Shown one piece after another: positions 8,640 to 18,258 of a stretch of DNA of 64,000 bases. The position numbers and the translations under genes are program-made. The DNA is from Anastrepha obliqua (Eukaryota; Arthropoda; Insecta; Diptera; Tephritidae), in NCBI RefSeq assembly GCF_027943255.1, contig NC_072896.1, forward strand, positions 38,032,501-38,096,500. Reading direction: 5' to 3'. The notes beneath the pieces were generated by a model. That model was not told the DNA's origin, ran no database searches, and saw only the letters and a list, made by a program, of their open reading frames with translations. Numbering within the stretch: the stretch's first letter is position 1; each line of letters starts with the position of its first letter.

Positions 8640-11020
8640 TTACACGACAGAACAACGCGTCACAATTATTGAGCTTTATTATTAAAACTGTCGATTTTCG
8701 GTAGAAATAATAGTTCGAATGAGTCGCAAATTTAAAGACTGGTACAAAAATTTCAAATTGGTTCTATCGAGAATAGAAAAAGGACTGGCACACCAAAAAC
8801 TGCATGTTCTCTTGAGAATATTACCGCAGTAGTGCAAAGTCTTGCTGAACCATCTCCAACATTGACTACTTGGCGGATTTTATGTAAGATTTGCATTTGC
8901 ACCATTACAAAATTCAATTAACACAAGGATTGAAACCAGATCACTATCAGCGCAGAAATTTTATGAATTGGTTCTTTTAACACGACGCTGCTTTTCACGG
9001 AAAATAATTTTGGTAATGAAGCTCATTTCAGCAAACCAAAGTGCCGCATCTGGGAATAAGTGGAGCTTCGAGTAATTTCGGAAAAATCATTTTATCCATT
9101 AAAATTTAATAATTGACGATATTTTTGGGCTGATGGAATAATTGACCCGTCAATGTATAACGGTATAGAACACTGTTTGAAGGAACACGGCAAAACATTG
9201 CATTATTGCGATCTAAGTCTTGCAGCCCACTAACTTCACTCAATGGTGGCATAAACTGGTCACTTAGGTAGATGGTAAGATGGCAAGAGTATCCCAGGTA
9301 CCCTTCAAGTAGCACTTACATGCCGTTTTGATACCATAATGTGGACCACTCAGTAACTGTGAAACGATTTTAGGAAGAGAAAAACTATCTACAGCCATCC
9401 AGTGGTGTTATTGTAGTGGAGGAGAGAAAAGATCATGCCACTAGACTACTGATGGCGTTTTTTGAAAAGTTAAGTGCATGAAAATGAAACATGGTGGCGA
9501 GGAGGTGGTAAGGTGCATGCATCAGCTCCTATGCAAAATATGGTCGGATGAAAGCATGCCTGCCGATTGGAATTTAAGTGTGCTCTGCCCAATCCATAAG
9601 AAGGGCGATCCTGCAACTACCGCGGGATTAGTCTTCTAAATATCGCCTATAAGATTCTAGCGAGCGTATTGTGTGAAAGACTGAAGCCCACCGTCAACCA
9701 ACTGATTGGACCTTATCAGTGTGGCTTCAGACCTGGAAAGTCTACCATCGACCAAATATTCACAATACGCCAAATCTTGGAAAATACCTATGAAAGGAGA
9801 ATCGACACACACCATCTTTTCGTCGACTTCAAAGCTGCATTCGGCAGTACGGAAAGGGGTTACTTGTATGCCGCGATGTCTGAATGGTATCCCCGCAAAA
9901 CTAATACGGCTATGTAAGATGACGTTGCTCAACACCAGCAGCGCCGTCAGAATTGGGAAGGACCTCTCCGAGCCGTTTGATACCAAACGAGGTTTCAGAC
10001 AGGGTGACTCGCTGTCGTGTGACTTCTTTAATCTGATGTTGGAGAGGATCGTATAAGCCGCAGAACTTATTCGATCAGGCACAATTTTTTATAAGAGCGT
10101 ACAATTGCTGGCGTATGCCGATGATATTGACATCATCGGCCATAACAACCGCGCTGTTAGTTCTGCCTTCTCCAAACTGGATAAAGAGGCAAAGCGAATG
10201 GGTCTGGTGGTGAACGAGGACAAAACGAAGTACCTCCTGTCTTCAAACAAACAGTCGGCGCACTCGCGTATCGGCACCCACATCACTGTTGACAGTTATA
10301 ATTTCGAGGCTGTAAAAGACTTCGTGTATTTAGGATCCAGCGTTAACACCGAAACAATGTCAGCCTTGAAATCTAACGCAGAATCTCTCTTGCCAACAAG
10401 TGCTACTTTGGACTAAGTAGGCAACTGAGCAGTAAAGGCCTCTCTCGACGAACAAAACTAACACTCTACAAGACTCTTATTATGCCCGTTCCTTCGTATG
10501 GCGCAGAAGCTTGGACAATGGCAACATCCGATGAAGCGACGCTTGGAGTGTTTGAGAGAAAGATTCTGCATAAGATTTTTGGTCTTTGCACGTTGGCAGC
10601 GACTACGCTGGCTGGGTAATTTCGTCCGAATGGATACAAACGCTCCGGCTTTGAAAGTATTCGATGCGATACCAGCTGGTGGAGAGGAAGAGGGCGGCCT
10701 CCTCTGCGTTGGAAAGATTAGGTGGAGAAGGACTTGGCTTCACTTGGTGTGTCCAACTGGCGCCGGTCAGCACGAGAAAGAAACGACTGGCGCGCTTTGT
10801 TAAACTCGGCCAATATCGCGTAAGCGGTTATAGCGCCAATTAAGAAGAGAAGAAGTGCATGAAAATAAGCAAACAGATTTCAGAGCTGAAACGTCACATT
10901 CGGAGTGCGATTATTGAACTCCATGCGATGTGTGAGTGAGTGCTTCAGAATTTTAATTCTCGTATGACAGGCTTCAGAAGGGCTCATGGGACAAGTGGAC
11001 ACTTAATGATGTAATTTTTT
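8640..11020 (+). pseudogene. DD41D (rosa-like) mariner transposase relic, split by an RTE insertion
   Basis: Plus-strand frames give TEQRVTIIELYY (N-terminal HTH of the DUF4817 type, near 8648), KFQIGSIENRKRTGTPKTA, SLENITAVVQSLAEPSPT, HLHHYKIQLTQGLKPDHYQR (8890-8950), then FGNEAHFSKPKCRIW near 9010-9055 and FWADGIIDPS near 9125. In FGNEAHF the first catalytic Asp of 'F.DEAHF' is Asn. The C-terminus resumes after the RTE copy with ISKQISELKRHIRSAIIELH near 10863-10920 and RVLQNFNSR-like sequence. Joining the flanks across one 14 bp duplication restores the C-terminal frame. The middle (9220-9440) is unrecognisable. Many stops make it dead. Confidence 0.7.
9486..10852 (+). mobile_element. RTE-clade non-LTR retrotransposon, 5'-truncated, with 14 bp target-site duplication
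   Basis: The copy is flanked by AAGTGCATGAAAAT at 9472-9485 and again at 10853-10866, a perfect 14 bp duplication, so both ends are defined. The content is the C-terminal two thirds of an RTE reverse transcriptase in shifted frames: GGEEVVRCMHQLLCKIWSDE, GPYQCGFRPGKSTIDQIFTI, VDFKAAFGSTERG, GFRQGDSLSCDFFNLMLERI, an intact catalytic box LAYADDIDIIGHNNRAVSSA (10105-10164), then thumb and C-terminus with RLRWLGNFVRMDTNAPALKV. Frameshifts near 9900, 10060 and 10415 break it. The 3' end is CTCGGCCAA...GCGCCAATTA followed by AGAAGAG. It is one of at least five copies of this family in the window. Confidence 0.88.
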
Positions 11021-11025
11021 ACATA

Positions 11026-11555
11026 AAGGGTTTTCTAATAACAGATGTTATCTATCGCTATCGAGGGACGACTAACAATTTTTTACGGCCGGAATTTGAT
11101 GGTATTGATCTGGACAACGATTATTTTCAACAAGACGGCGCTACGTGCCACACAAGCAACGAAACCATTGATCTTTTATGGGAGAAGTTTCCGGACCGTG
11201 TTATCTCTCAAAGAGGTGATCACAATTGGACACCGAGATCTTGTGATTTAACACCTTGTGACTTTTTTCTTTGGGACCACGTGAAAGAGAAGGTCTACGC
11301 CAACCACCTAGGGTCGATTCAAGACCTCAAAGATGGAATTCGTGAGGCTATCGAGAACATAGGGCAGCCACTTTGCAATTCGGTTATAGAAAATTTCATG
11401 AAAAGGATATTGTCCTGTAAGCGTGGTCGTGGTGGTCATTTGCCTGATGTTATTTTCCATTATTAACGGCATACCGTCCTCTTTATAATGAAATAATCGG
11501 ATTTATATTTTTGTTGTTTGAATATCACAATAACACCTTTTATTCGAAAACCCTT
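11026..11555 (+). mobile_element. Internally deleted DD41D mariner-like element (530 bp) with both TIRs
   Basis: The element is flanked by TA (11024-11025, 11556-11557). The left end AAGGGTTTTCTAATAACAG and the right end, reversed, AAGGGTTTTCGAATAAAAG match, so both inverted repeats survive. The inside jumps from the left TIR directly to RYRGTTNNFLRPEFDGIDLD, followed by FQQDGATCHTSNETIDLLWE, NWTPRSCDLTPCDFFLWDHV and a C-terminus to GHLPDVIFHY and a stop at 11463-11465. The N-terminal two thirds are deleted and the third catalytic Asp is present (TPCDFF). It lies in the 3' region of the older DD41D relic. A sister copy with the same organisation is at 14192-14616. Confidence 0.85.
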
Positions 11556-11559
11556 TATA

Positions 11560-13300
11560 ATTGGTGAGAAACGTATTTTGGATGCAAAATAAAAAAATCT
11601 GTTAGAATATTAATTTTTGCACGTTTGTTTAAGTCCTATCTTGGCGCGCCTTTTGAAGAACTATTTATAATCATAAGATTTCCAACTAATTGCATTACTA
11701 TTCTATTGGTTTGTTCGCCTCAGCAGCTTCTTGGTCTTTATGAAAACAAAAATATAAAATATTTCGGAAGTGCGTTTTTTACTTCACGCACCTTCTTAAG
11801 TATGCCAGCATATAACCGGCAAGTTTTTGGAAGATAATCACTGTAGCGGATGCAATTTACGCCTGCATGTAACTACGCTCCATTGCAGAAGGCATCTGTA
11901 AATTTTACCAATAGTTCTCAAACGGGTAATAGAAAATATTTCTGCGGATATAAAGGATCAATCTTGAGCTTGGGTTCATGCATTCTTCTGATGCTTCCCT
12001 TTCCATAAATCATTCCAATCTAAGAGAGAACTGCATCACTACCTTTTCGAATCTTTCAAAATTTTGAAATTGTTTGCCCAATATGAATCCCATTATGATA
12101 TTTAAGAATCACGTAATTGCAAGTGTTGGAATTTACATCTTTAATACTTAACTGGCATGACTGCTAGAAAAAATTCGAATGTCATAACAATGTCTAGAGA
12201 AGAAAATAAAGGAATTTTTATCGCCTTGTAACCTACAGCCAAGGTTGTAATTTAGCTCCCCATTAGTCTTGCCTAAACGTCTCATTAAATACATAACCTC
12301 GACTGAATACGGCAGCACAGGCTCAACCTCATAGTAATACAATATGTGGAAAAATATTGACAAAATTAATATGAGCTGCAGGCAGACGCACCCGTGTAAA
12401 TTATCATTTAACATTAGCTACCACAAGCACGTCAAAGCCAAATAAATGGCAAATATATGCAAGTAATTTTATTTATGCAGCTACTTGGAAATAAGCTATG
12501 TTGCGTATACGCCTCGGCATAGCAGCCTGTCTGCCTTTGGCGCAAATTTATCTACAATCACAGTTACGAGCCGATAAATTAATTGCATTTTATAAGAGAA
12601 GAGGTGGAGGTGTTTTGCAAATTTTCGAACGCCCATAAAGTGACAATTTCGAAACCAAAACTTATTCACATACGCTCAAATGCACTTGCGTGTGTGCGTA
12701 AATGTTTGAGAAGGTGAGCCTAAATATAGGTATAAATTATCATACAATATACGCACACGCATATGTATTTCTTTTCTCCATTCAATGCTCGTAGCTAATT
12801 TAAACAGTCGGTGCACAAAAAAATTGAAACCATAAATTTACGCGAGTTTAAATTTGCGTCAAATGAGCCACGACCGCAGGGCAACCGCAAATAGTCAGCA
12901 ACCTTAAATACATACTATATACATATATACAACTGTATACATTTACGTATACTCGTGACATATTTGCATACGTGTACTGTGTATGCACGCATACTTAAAC
13001 ATGTGTACGTGTAGGAGCGATTGACGTTTTGCGGTTGTGAGTGCGTGCAGGAGAAGCCTGTAGTACAACGAGTTAGTTTGGTACTAGTCCACAATCAGGC
13101 CCTTAGGGGTCGATTCTGATTCTTATCTTTATCTGTGATATTCTACAAACTGTTGTCATTTCCACTTCCTTCGGAATGCATTTTGAACAACTTGCATGTG
13201 GGACAATTTTTAAGGTAAATTACAGTCGAACTTCTAAATATAACTCGAGCCCATTATCTAGTGAAAATGTTCGATTTATGGGGATTTTAAGTCATAGAAT
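11560..13300. other. Long spacer without recognised genes; TATA/ATAC microsatellites
   Basis: No transposon or gene signature was recognised. Positions about 12900-13010 are a run of ACATATATAC/TGTATAC-type simple sequence. The short open frames have no recognisable motif. This may be unique host non-coding sequence. Confidence 0.4.
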
Positions 13301-13307
13301 ATTAATA

Positions 13308-13820
13308 CAGGGTTGCTCATATTCGACGGACCCGACGGATTTCGATGACTCTTTGGGCCCATTCCAATCTACGAGGCTTGTCCGCAGGCAACAATCTTTG
13401 CGTCAATTGAATCTTATACGGGAATAAATGCAAATCAATGCGGATAATTCGTTGTAAAGTGGTCCGAGCAATGCCCAACTGCTGAGAACGGCGATTTTGT
13501 TCTTGGCGACGCCTTGGGCGGTTTTGATTTGGCCTCTTTAGCCAGTCGAAAACCTTTCGAACAAACGTTTAATGGTGTTCTTAGAAGACGCACTTTTCAC
13601 ATTATTTAATTTTTTATACGCACGTTGAGTTTTCACAATTGACTTCTTTTGTTGTAATGTAAATTTCAACAATTTAGGAGCGCTCGCGTGGTGTGCACTG
13701 TTCCATGGTAAAAATCTGCTTTGACTGACGCTTCTAACGCGGTATCTTATTAAGCGATCTGACGCCTCCGTCAAAAGATACAGGGTTGCCAGATGGGTCC
13801 GTTGAATATTGGCAACCCTG
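13308..13820 (-). mobile_element. Deleted mariner-like element (513 bp) with 26 bp TIRs
   Basis: The ends are CAGGGTTGCTCATATTCGAC and, reversed, CAGGGTTGCCAATATTCAAC, both continuing to GGACCC, bordered by TA (13306-13307, 13821-13822). On the minus strand a frame from about 13700 gives LLKFTLQQKKSIVKTQRAYK and SASSKNTIKRLFERFSTG, then, in shifted frames, RRSQQLGIARTTLQRIIRID and LFPYKIQLTQRLLPADKPRR, an HTH region of the DUF4817 mariner-like type. The sequence then goes straight into the other TIR, so the whole catalytic part is missing. An extra copy of ACAGGGTTGCC sits just inside the right end (about 13780) and makes a hairpin with it. Confidence 0.78.
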
Positions 13821-13829
13821 TACGTTTTT

Positions 13830-14190
13830 TTTAAGAAACAACAAATATAAGTAAGAGTCACAATGCATTAAAAAAAGTAGATAATAGTAAATGAAATTCT
13901 CATTATCTTTTGGAGTTCTCATTAAAAGGAGATTCTTATTTGTTTAAAGCCTTATAGGGTCTTCGTCTTTCGTTTGCACACATAAACAATCTCCTCAAGC
14001 GAATCCTCATTATAGCCTTCCATTTCGCTCAAATCCGAATTTATTGCTATGGTGCGATATAATGTCGTCTGGTTGAAAACTTGCACACTATACACAAAGA
14101 AAAAATGTCAAAAAACACCAAAAAACAAAAAACAAAAAACAAAAAAAAAAAAATAAAAAAAATAAACTTTCGCTTTACAAATATATAAGT
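13830..14190. other. Spacer with A-rich run
   Basis: Positions about 14095-14165 are a nearly pure A/AAAC run. No gene or element was recognised. Confidence 0.4.
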
Positions 14191-14191
14191 A

Positions 14192-14616
14192 TAGGGTTTT
14201 CCAAATAGAGGTGTTATTTTGATATTCAAAGAAAAATACTATTTTTTAATATAAATGATCGGTTGTTTATTTCATTATAAAGAGGAAGGTATGCTGTTAA
14301 TAGTGGAATCTTGAATCGACCTGGACTGTTAGTGTAGACTTTCTCTTTCACGTGGCCTCAAAGAAAAAAGTCACAAGGTGTTAAATCACAAGATCTCGGT
14401 GGCCAATTGTCATCACCTCTTTGAGATACAACACGGTTTGGAATCTTTTCCCGTCAAATATCAATGGTTTCGTTGCTTGTGTGGCACTTAGCGCCGCCTT
14501 GTTGAAAATAAACGTTGTTCAGATCAATACTATCCAATTCCGGCCATAAAAAATCATTGATCATCTCTCGATAGCGCAATCCATTCATCAACAACGCCTG
14601 TTATTGGAAAAGTCTT
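14192..14616 (-). mobile_element. Internally deleted DD41D mariner-like element (425 bp), sister of 11026-11555
   Basis: The element is flanked by TA (14190-14191, 14617-14618). On the minus strand it starts with a TIR ending CTTTTCCAATAACAG, goes directly to GCGCTATCGAGAGATGATC (RYREM), then FQQGGAKCHTSNETIDI, NWPPRSCDLTPCDFFL and the HVKEKVYT region. It then lacks about 150 bp of the C-terminal coding part found in the 11026 copy and ends in the shared 3' tail and TIR (AATAACACCTCTATTTGG). The 5' deletion layout matches the 11026 copy, so both derive from one non-autonomous lineage. The second catalytic Asp (QQDG) appears as QQGG. Confidence 0.82.
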
Positions 14617-14619
14617 TAC

Positions 14620-15030
14620 TTTCGGAATACACGGAAAAAAAGTAAACAAGCACATAATTCGGGATTTCTCCTAAATAGTTCGACTTAGTTCTGCAGTTCA
14701 AGTTATGGAACAAAAATTTAGTCTCTACGGTTCTCTAAAACTATTGCCACTCGATTTAGTTTGACTTATAGACGTTTAACTGTATACCGAAAAAAAACAC
14801 AATAATAGCTTAGCTCGCGCTTATCGACATCATCGATTGGTTGGATGGGAAGTCTTAGAGTGTTAAACTTAGCTTTACATTACATTCACAAAAAGTGGCA
14901 TATGCAGAGCTGGCATAGTGCAGGCTATGTAAGTTTAAATAGCATGTAAAGGGTGTCTGAGGGCAGAACTAGGAATTAAAATTTTAATTAAAAAAAAGAA
15001 AGTGTGTGGTAGTTCACGGAACCCGCACGA
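14620..15030. other. Spacer, nothing recognised
   Basis: AT-rich sequence without motifs or element boundaries that I can identify. Confidence 0.35.
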
Positions 15031-15350
15031 TTGAAGTGAAACTTCTTTTATCAACAAATCAATAATTTAACTATTATTTCAATATAATGCATGCAGAAGT
15101 CATGGAAAGCATGGAATGGAATTTTATTAAACAGAATTATTTATTTATTTTAATATAAAAAGAAATGAATTTATTGTACTCAATTACATTTGGTTCTCGG
15201 CATTGTCATTATCATTATTGGATTCGTTTTCCAAAAATGAAACAAGGGCTTTATGGTAACTGAAATACGTAAAAAATGATCTACATTCTAATCTATCAAG
15301 GTATCGATGAAATACTGCATCAATGGTAGTTCCGCATCTTGTTGTTGGTA

Positions 15351-15491
15351 CTACAAATTATCACTTATCGTACAACCGGAGGATTCACTGTCACGGTGTT
15401 CAACAGTAGCTCTTAATTTTTTACGCTCCAAATACTCACGTTGCCGTTCAGCACCTGTTTTCGGTTTCCGTTTTTGTTGATTTGATGCCAT
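15351..15491 (-). CDS. Short basic ORF, 46 aa, inside the TIR element
   Basis: The frame starts at ATG 15491 and ends at TAG 15351-15353. It reads MASNQQKRKPKTGAERQREY then LERKKLRATVEHRDSESSG. The N-terminal half is strongly basic and helical in character. Similar 'RKPKTGAERQR.Y..RKK' starts occur at the N-termini of some insect transposon-encoded proteins, from memory and not confirmed. It may be a leftover first exon of a lost transposon gene. No other domain is present. Confidence 0.3.
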   Translation of the reverse strand: MASNQQKRKPKTGAERQREYLERKKLRATVEHRDSESSGCTISDNL

Positions 15492-15689
15492 ATTTAACAG
15501 AAATCAATCAACAAAACAAAATATGTTTGTAAGATTTGCTCAAAACTACACACACACTCTATGACGCGTCTCGCGTTACTAATAATATTGTGTTTGGGAT
15601 AACTGTCAACTGTTTCCACCGAAATGCGTTCGCAAAGTGTATGGTCTTTGGTATGGTAAACAGATTTATGATACATTATTTTGCAGCGA

Positions 15690-15780
15690 CAGCACAGCGC
15701 GATAGCCCAGCGGCTAGCAATGTGGGCTTCCGATCCGAAATCCTTGGTTCGAATCACAAGAAAATTTTTTTTTTTTTTTT
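15690..15780 (+). repeat. tRNA-derived SINE head
   Basis: The stretch contains TAGCCCAGCGGCTAGCA, matching a pol III box A, and 35-40 bp later GGTTCGAATC, a perfect box B, followed by a long T run. It has no acceptor-stem partner at the far end and cannot be a functional tRNA. Its head differs from the other SINEs in the window, so it is a second tRNA-SINE family or a diverged one. Confidence 0.6.
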
Positions 15781-15815
15781 TTTTATACATTTATTTCAAT
15801 TTGTTTTATGATATG

Positions 15816-15995
15816 TTTATGAGCAGATTTTTTTCATGGCAGAAATACACTCGGAGGTTTGCCATTGCCTGCCGAGGGGCGACCGCTATTAGAAAAATGT
15901 TTTCATTAATTTTGCTTTCACCGAGATTCGAACCAACGACCTCTCTGTGAATTCCGAATGGTGATCACGCACCAACCCACTCGGCTACGGCGGCC
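15816..15995 (-). mobile_element. tRNA-SINE, 3'-truncated, minus orientation
   Basis: Read from 15995 on the minus strand: GGCCGCCGTAGCCGAGTGGG (box A), GGTTCGAATCTC (box B), then CTAATAGCGGTCGCCCCTCG and GGCAAACCTCCGAGTGTATT, matching the full-length SINE at 52387-52690. It stops at about 15816, so the last 110 bp with the RTE-like tail are missing. It lies inside the TIR element at 15031-16239. Confidence 0.85.
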
Positions 15996-16040
15996 ATCAA
16001 TCAAATGTCATATTTACAAATTACATTCGATAAGACGACA

Positions 16041-16212
16041 CGCCACGCCAGTCTTTTAACAGATGGCGCTGGCATAGCGTGAGTTTTACGTAGTTTAGCG
16101 TAGTTTTACTCCTCACAGCGTTTCATCCACGCCACGCTTTTAACAGATGGCGCTGGCGTAGCGTCACATATCGATGAAACGCTATGGTTTTACTCCTCAC
16201 AGCGTTTCATCC
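16041..16212. repeat. Two imperfect tandem units of about 85 bp
   Basis: Both units contain ACGCCACG, then TTTTAACAGATGGCGCTGGC and TTTTACTCCTCACAGCGTTT. The middles differ. They make up most of the right arm of the TIR element and may be subterminal binding sites for its transposase (inference). Confidence 0.7.
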
Positions 16213-16299
16213 TTCGAGACAAAAGAAGTTTCACTTCAAAAGAAATACTAATGAAAAAACGTTGTTTCAATAACGATTACAAAGAAGATAAGTGCCGAT

Positions 16300-16610
16300 T
16301 TTATTTTTTAAAAATTATTTTCTCTAAATATTAACCGTCATGTTGGTATACTCTGGTCTCCGTACCCCATGACACTCGTTGAAGAAATGATGAGAGAGAA
16401 GTGATGCCTTTAACTTCGCGAATGATAGTTTCTTATTAGCTCTGCTTACTTGGTTTGTTTCATAGACTTTACATAGAAAAAAATCCATAGGTGTAATATT
16501 GGGCGTTCTGGGTGGCCGAGATATGTTATTGAAATAACTAATCAGTTTTTTACTGAAGAAATCATACAGCATCGCCATGATTCTCTGCCCGTGTGGAAGG
16601 ATGTTCACTC
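16300..16610 (-). pseudogene. Mariner-like transposase C-terminal fragment
   Basis: The minus-strand frame reads SRPPRTPNITPMDFFLCKVY then ETNQVSRANKK and, near its end, FFNECHGVRRPEYTNMTVNI. The first part matches the third catalytic motif of DD41D-type elements ('PRSPDLTPMDFFLWG.VK..VY'). Nothing upstream of this motif is recognisable. It is a remnant of about 95 codons. Confidence 0.55.
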
Positions 16611-16619
16611 ATTATTGGC

Positions 16620-18255
16620 AGAAAATAATCATTCACATGCGCCAGCTTCAGTAATCATTTCATTTCGAAAAGATGGGGTATTAGCCCAGGTTTTCTAAGT
16701 CTGCTACCTTTGTTAGCATACAGCTACTGTTGGCCTATGAACATGCCATAAATGCACGTTTATATAGCGAGCCGCTTGATACAAGACAAATGCGCGCTAT
16801 AGCCGCCACTAGCCTGTGGACAGAATTGTGCTATGTGGATAGGTTTTAGCTTCGATGCCCTCCGGTTTGGGAGGCCCTGCCGGTAGCTATGCTCTCACCG
16901 ACATTCCTCTCCGAATCATTGCTCTTACTGGCTCTACGCCAACCGGAGTTAAAAGAGATTATATAAATATACATAGACGCCGATAAGATTTCTTGCCCTC
17001 GATGATTTTCTAAAACTATGGTCCAATTATTCCACTGCTCGGAAATCCACAGCACACCGCCTCTTTGGCACTGTGAAGTCGATGCTGATGTTTTAATTGT
17101 AGCCTCTATCTTTTAGGTGACCAATAACGTCAATTTTGCTTATTTATACTTAAATGAGAATAAGCTCAAGGCATTTCAAGGCCCTCGTTTACCATATGAA
17201 ATCACTCCAGCATTGTCTCTCAGAAATTTTTAAGCAAAATGTAATCATTAGGCTTAAGCGCTTGGACTATTTGAACTAGTTCAATATTTTCATTTGTTCT
17301 CGGTAGCTGGTTGAGCCCCAGCCGTGAGCTGCTTGCCATCAAACTTGCTGCCCAGAACCTTTGCACTCATCGACCTATTGTAAGGTGGACAGAATCTATG
17401 ACGAACAGTTGCACAATAGGTAAATTGTGAAGGGCATACGGTGAATTAAAGTAAAAACCTAGTTATGCTTTGGTTTCATGAGAATATGTTATAGGCAAAA
17501 ATTTGTGTAAATTGTAACAAGTAATTTATACAGTGGTTTCAAATTATTAAGTATACATTCATTTTCTGTCACAAGCGCATGGCTACACTCCCAGGGTCCC
17601 AATCCAGTAGATTCAACAAGTTTGTTGATAGCTATGGAACAAGCTCAAATCATTAGTCTTGCTGAAATTTCTCTGTTACATAATAAGCATTTCTTAAGCC
17701 CATAATGAGCTAGTCTCTAGCACCAGGTCACGAAGTCTGTCCAATATTTTAATATTTTCTTGCTTTCTAAATAAAGAGCAGACGATAAATACAGATTCAC
17801 CACCACACCGAACCGTTCCACTCTATAGCCGTTTAGCACTAGCTGGAACATAGTCACAGGCTACTTGGTAAGAGGCAAGCGTTTCATCAAACTCTTTCAT
17901 TTTTATACTACTGGGTATAAATGTGGAAATTAGTACACTTTAATTCGTCTGAACTTTGCATTTATGCATAAGTGGGCGAGGCATTTACCATATTTCAATT
18001 CTAAATTTTTTACCAAATATAATATCATTTTACATTAGCATTTGTCTAGTGGCAACAATATTCATGTTTTATTTGAAAATTGTAAATTAAGGCGTACATA
18101 TGTATGTGTGTAATTAGTTTTGCCACACATGCATCGTTGTCATAAGGGGAACACGCACGAGAGTATCCAACAAATATGTTCATACATACATCTAAATAAA
18201 ATGATATGTAGGAGGACAGGCTGTTGAGACAGTTGGAGTACTTAGCGAAGTGCAT
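16620..18255. other. Long spacer, no recognised gene or element
   Basis: Both strands contain only short frames without motifs. A somewhat GC-richer patch around 16850-17060 could be an unrecognised repeat. This may be unique sequence. Confidence 0.35.
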
Positions 18256-18258
18256 ATA

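Larger units (their letters stand above)
15031..16239. mobile_element. Unclassified TIR element (about 1.2 kb) hosting SINE insertions
   Basis: The left end TTGAAGTGAAACTTCTTTT (15031-15049) is repeated inverted at 16221-16239, with further similarity just inside it. The enclosed 1.2 kb has a short minus-strand basic ORF (15351-15491), two SINE-like insertions in the middle, and a right arm made of two imperfect units of about 85 bp. No transposase is visible, so it is non-autonomous. I cannot define a target duplication, and the superfamily is unknown. Confidence 0.6.

Noticed and set aside
15690..15995. tRNA genes at the box A/box B sequences
   Set aside because: The boxes are good but there is no 3' acceptor strand, and one copy has the same body as the other SINEs. 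They are SINE heads, not functional tRNAs.
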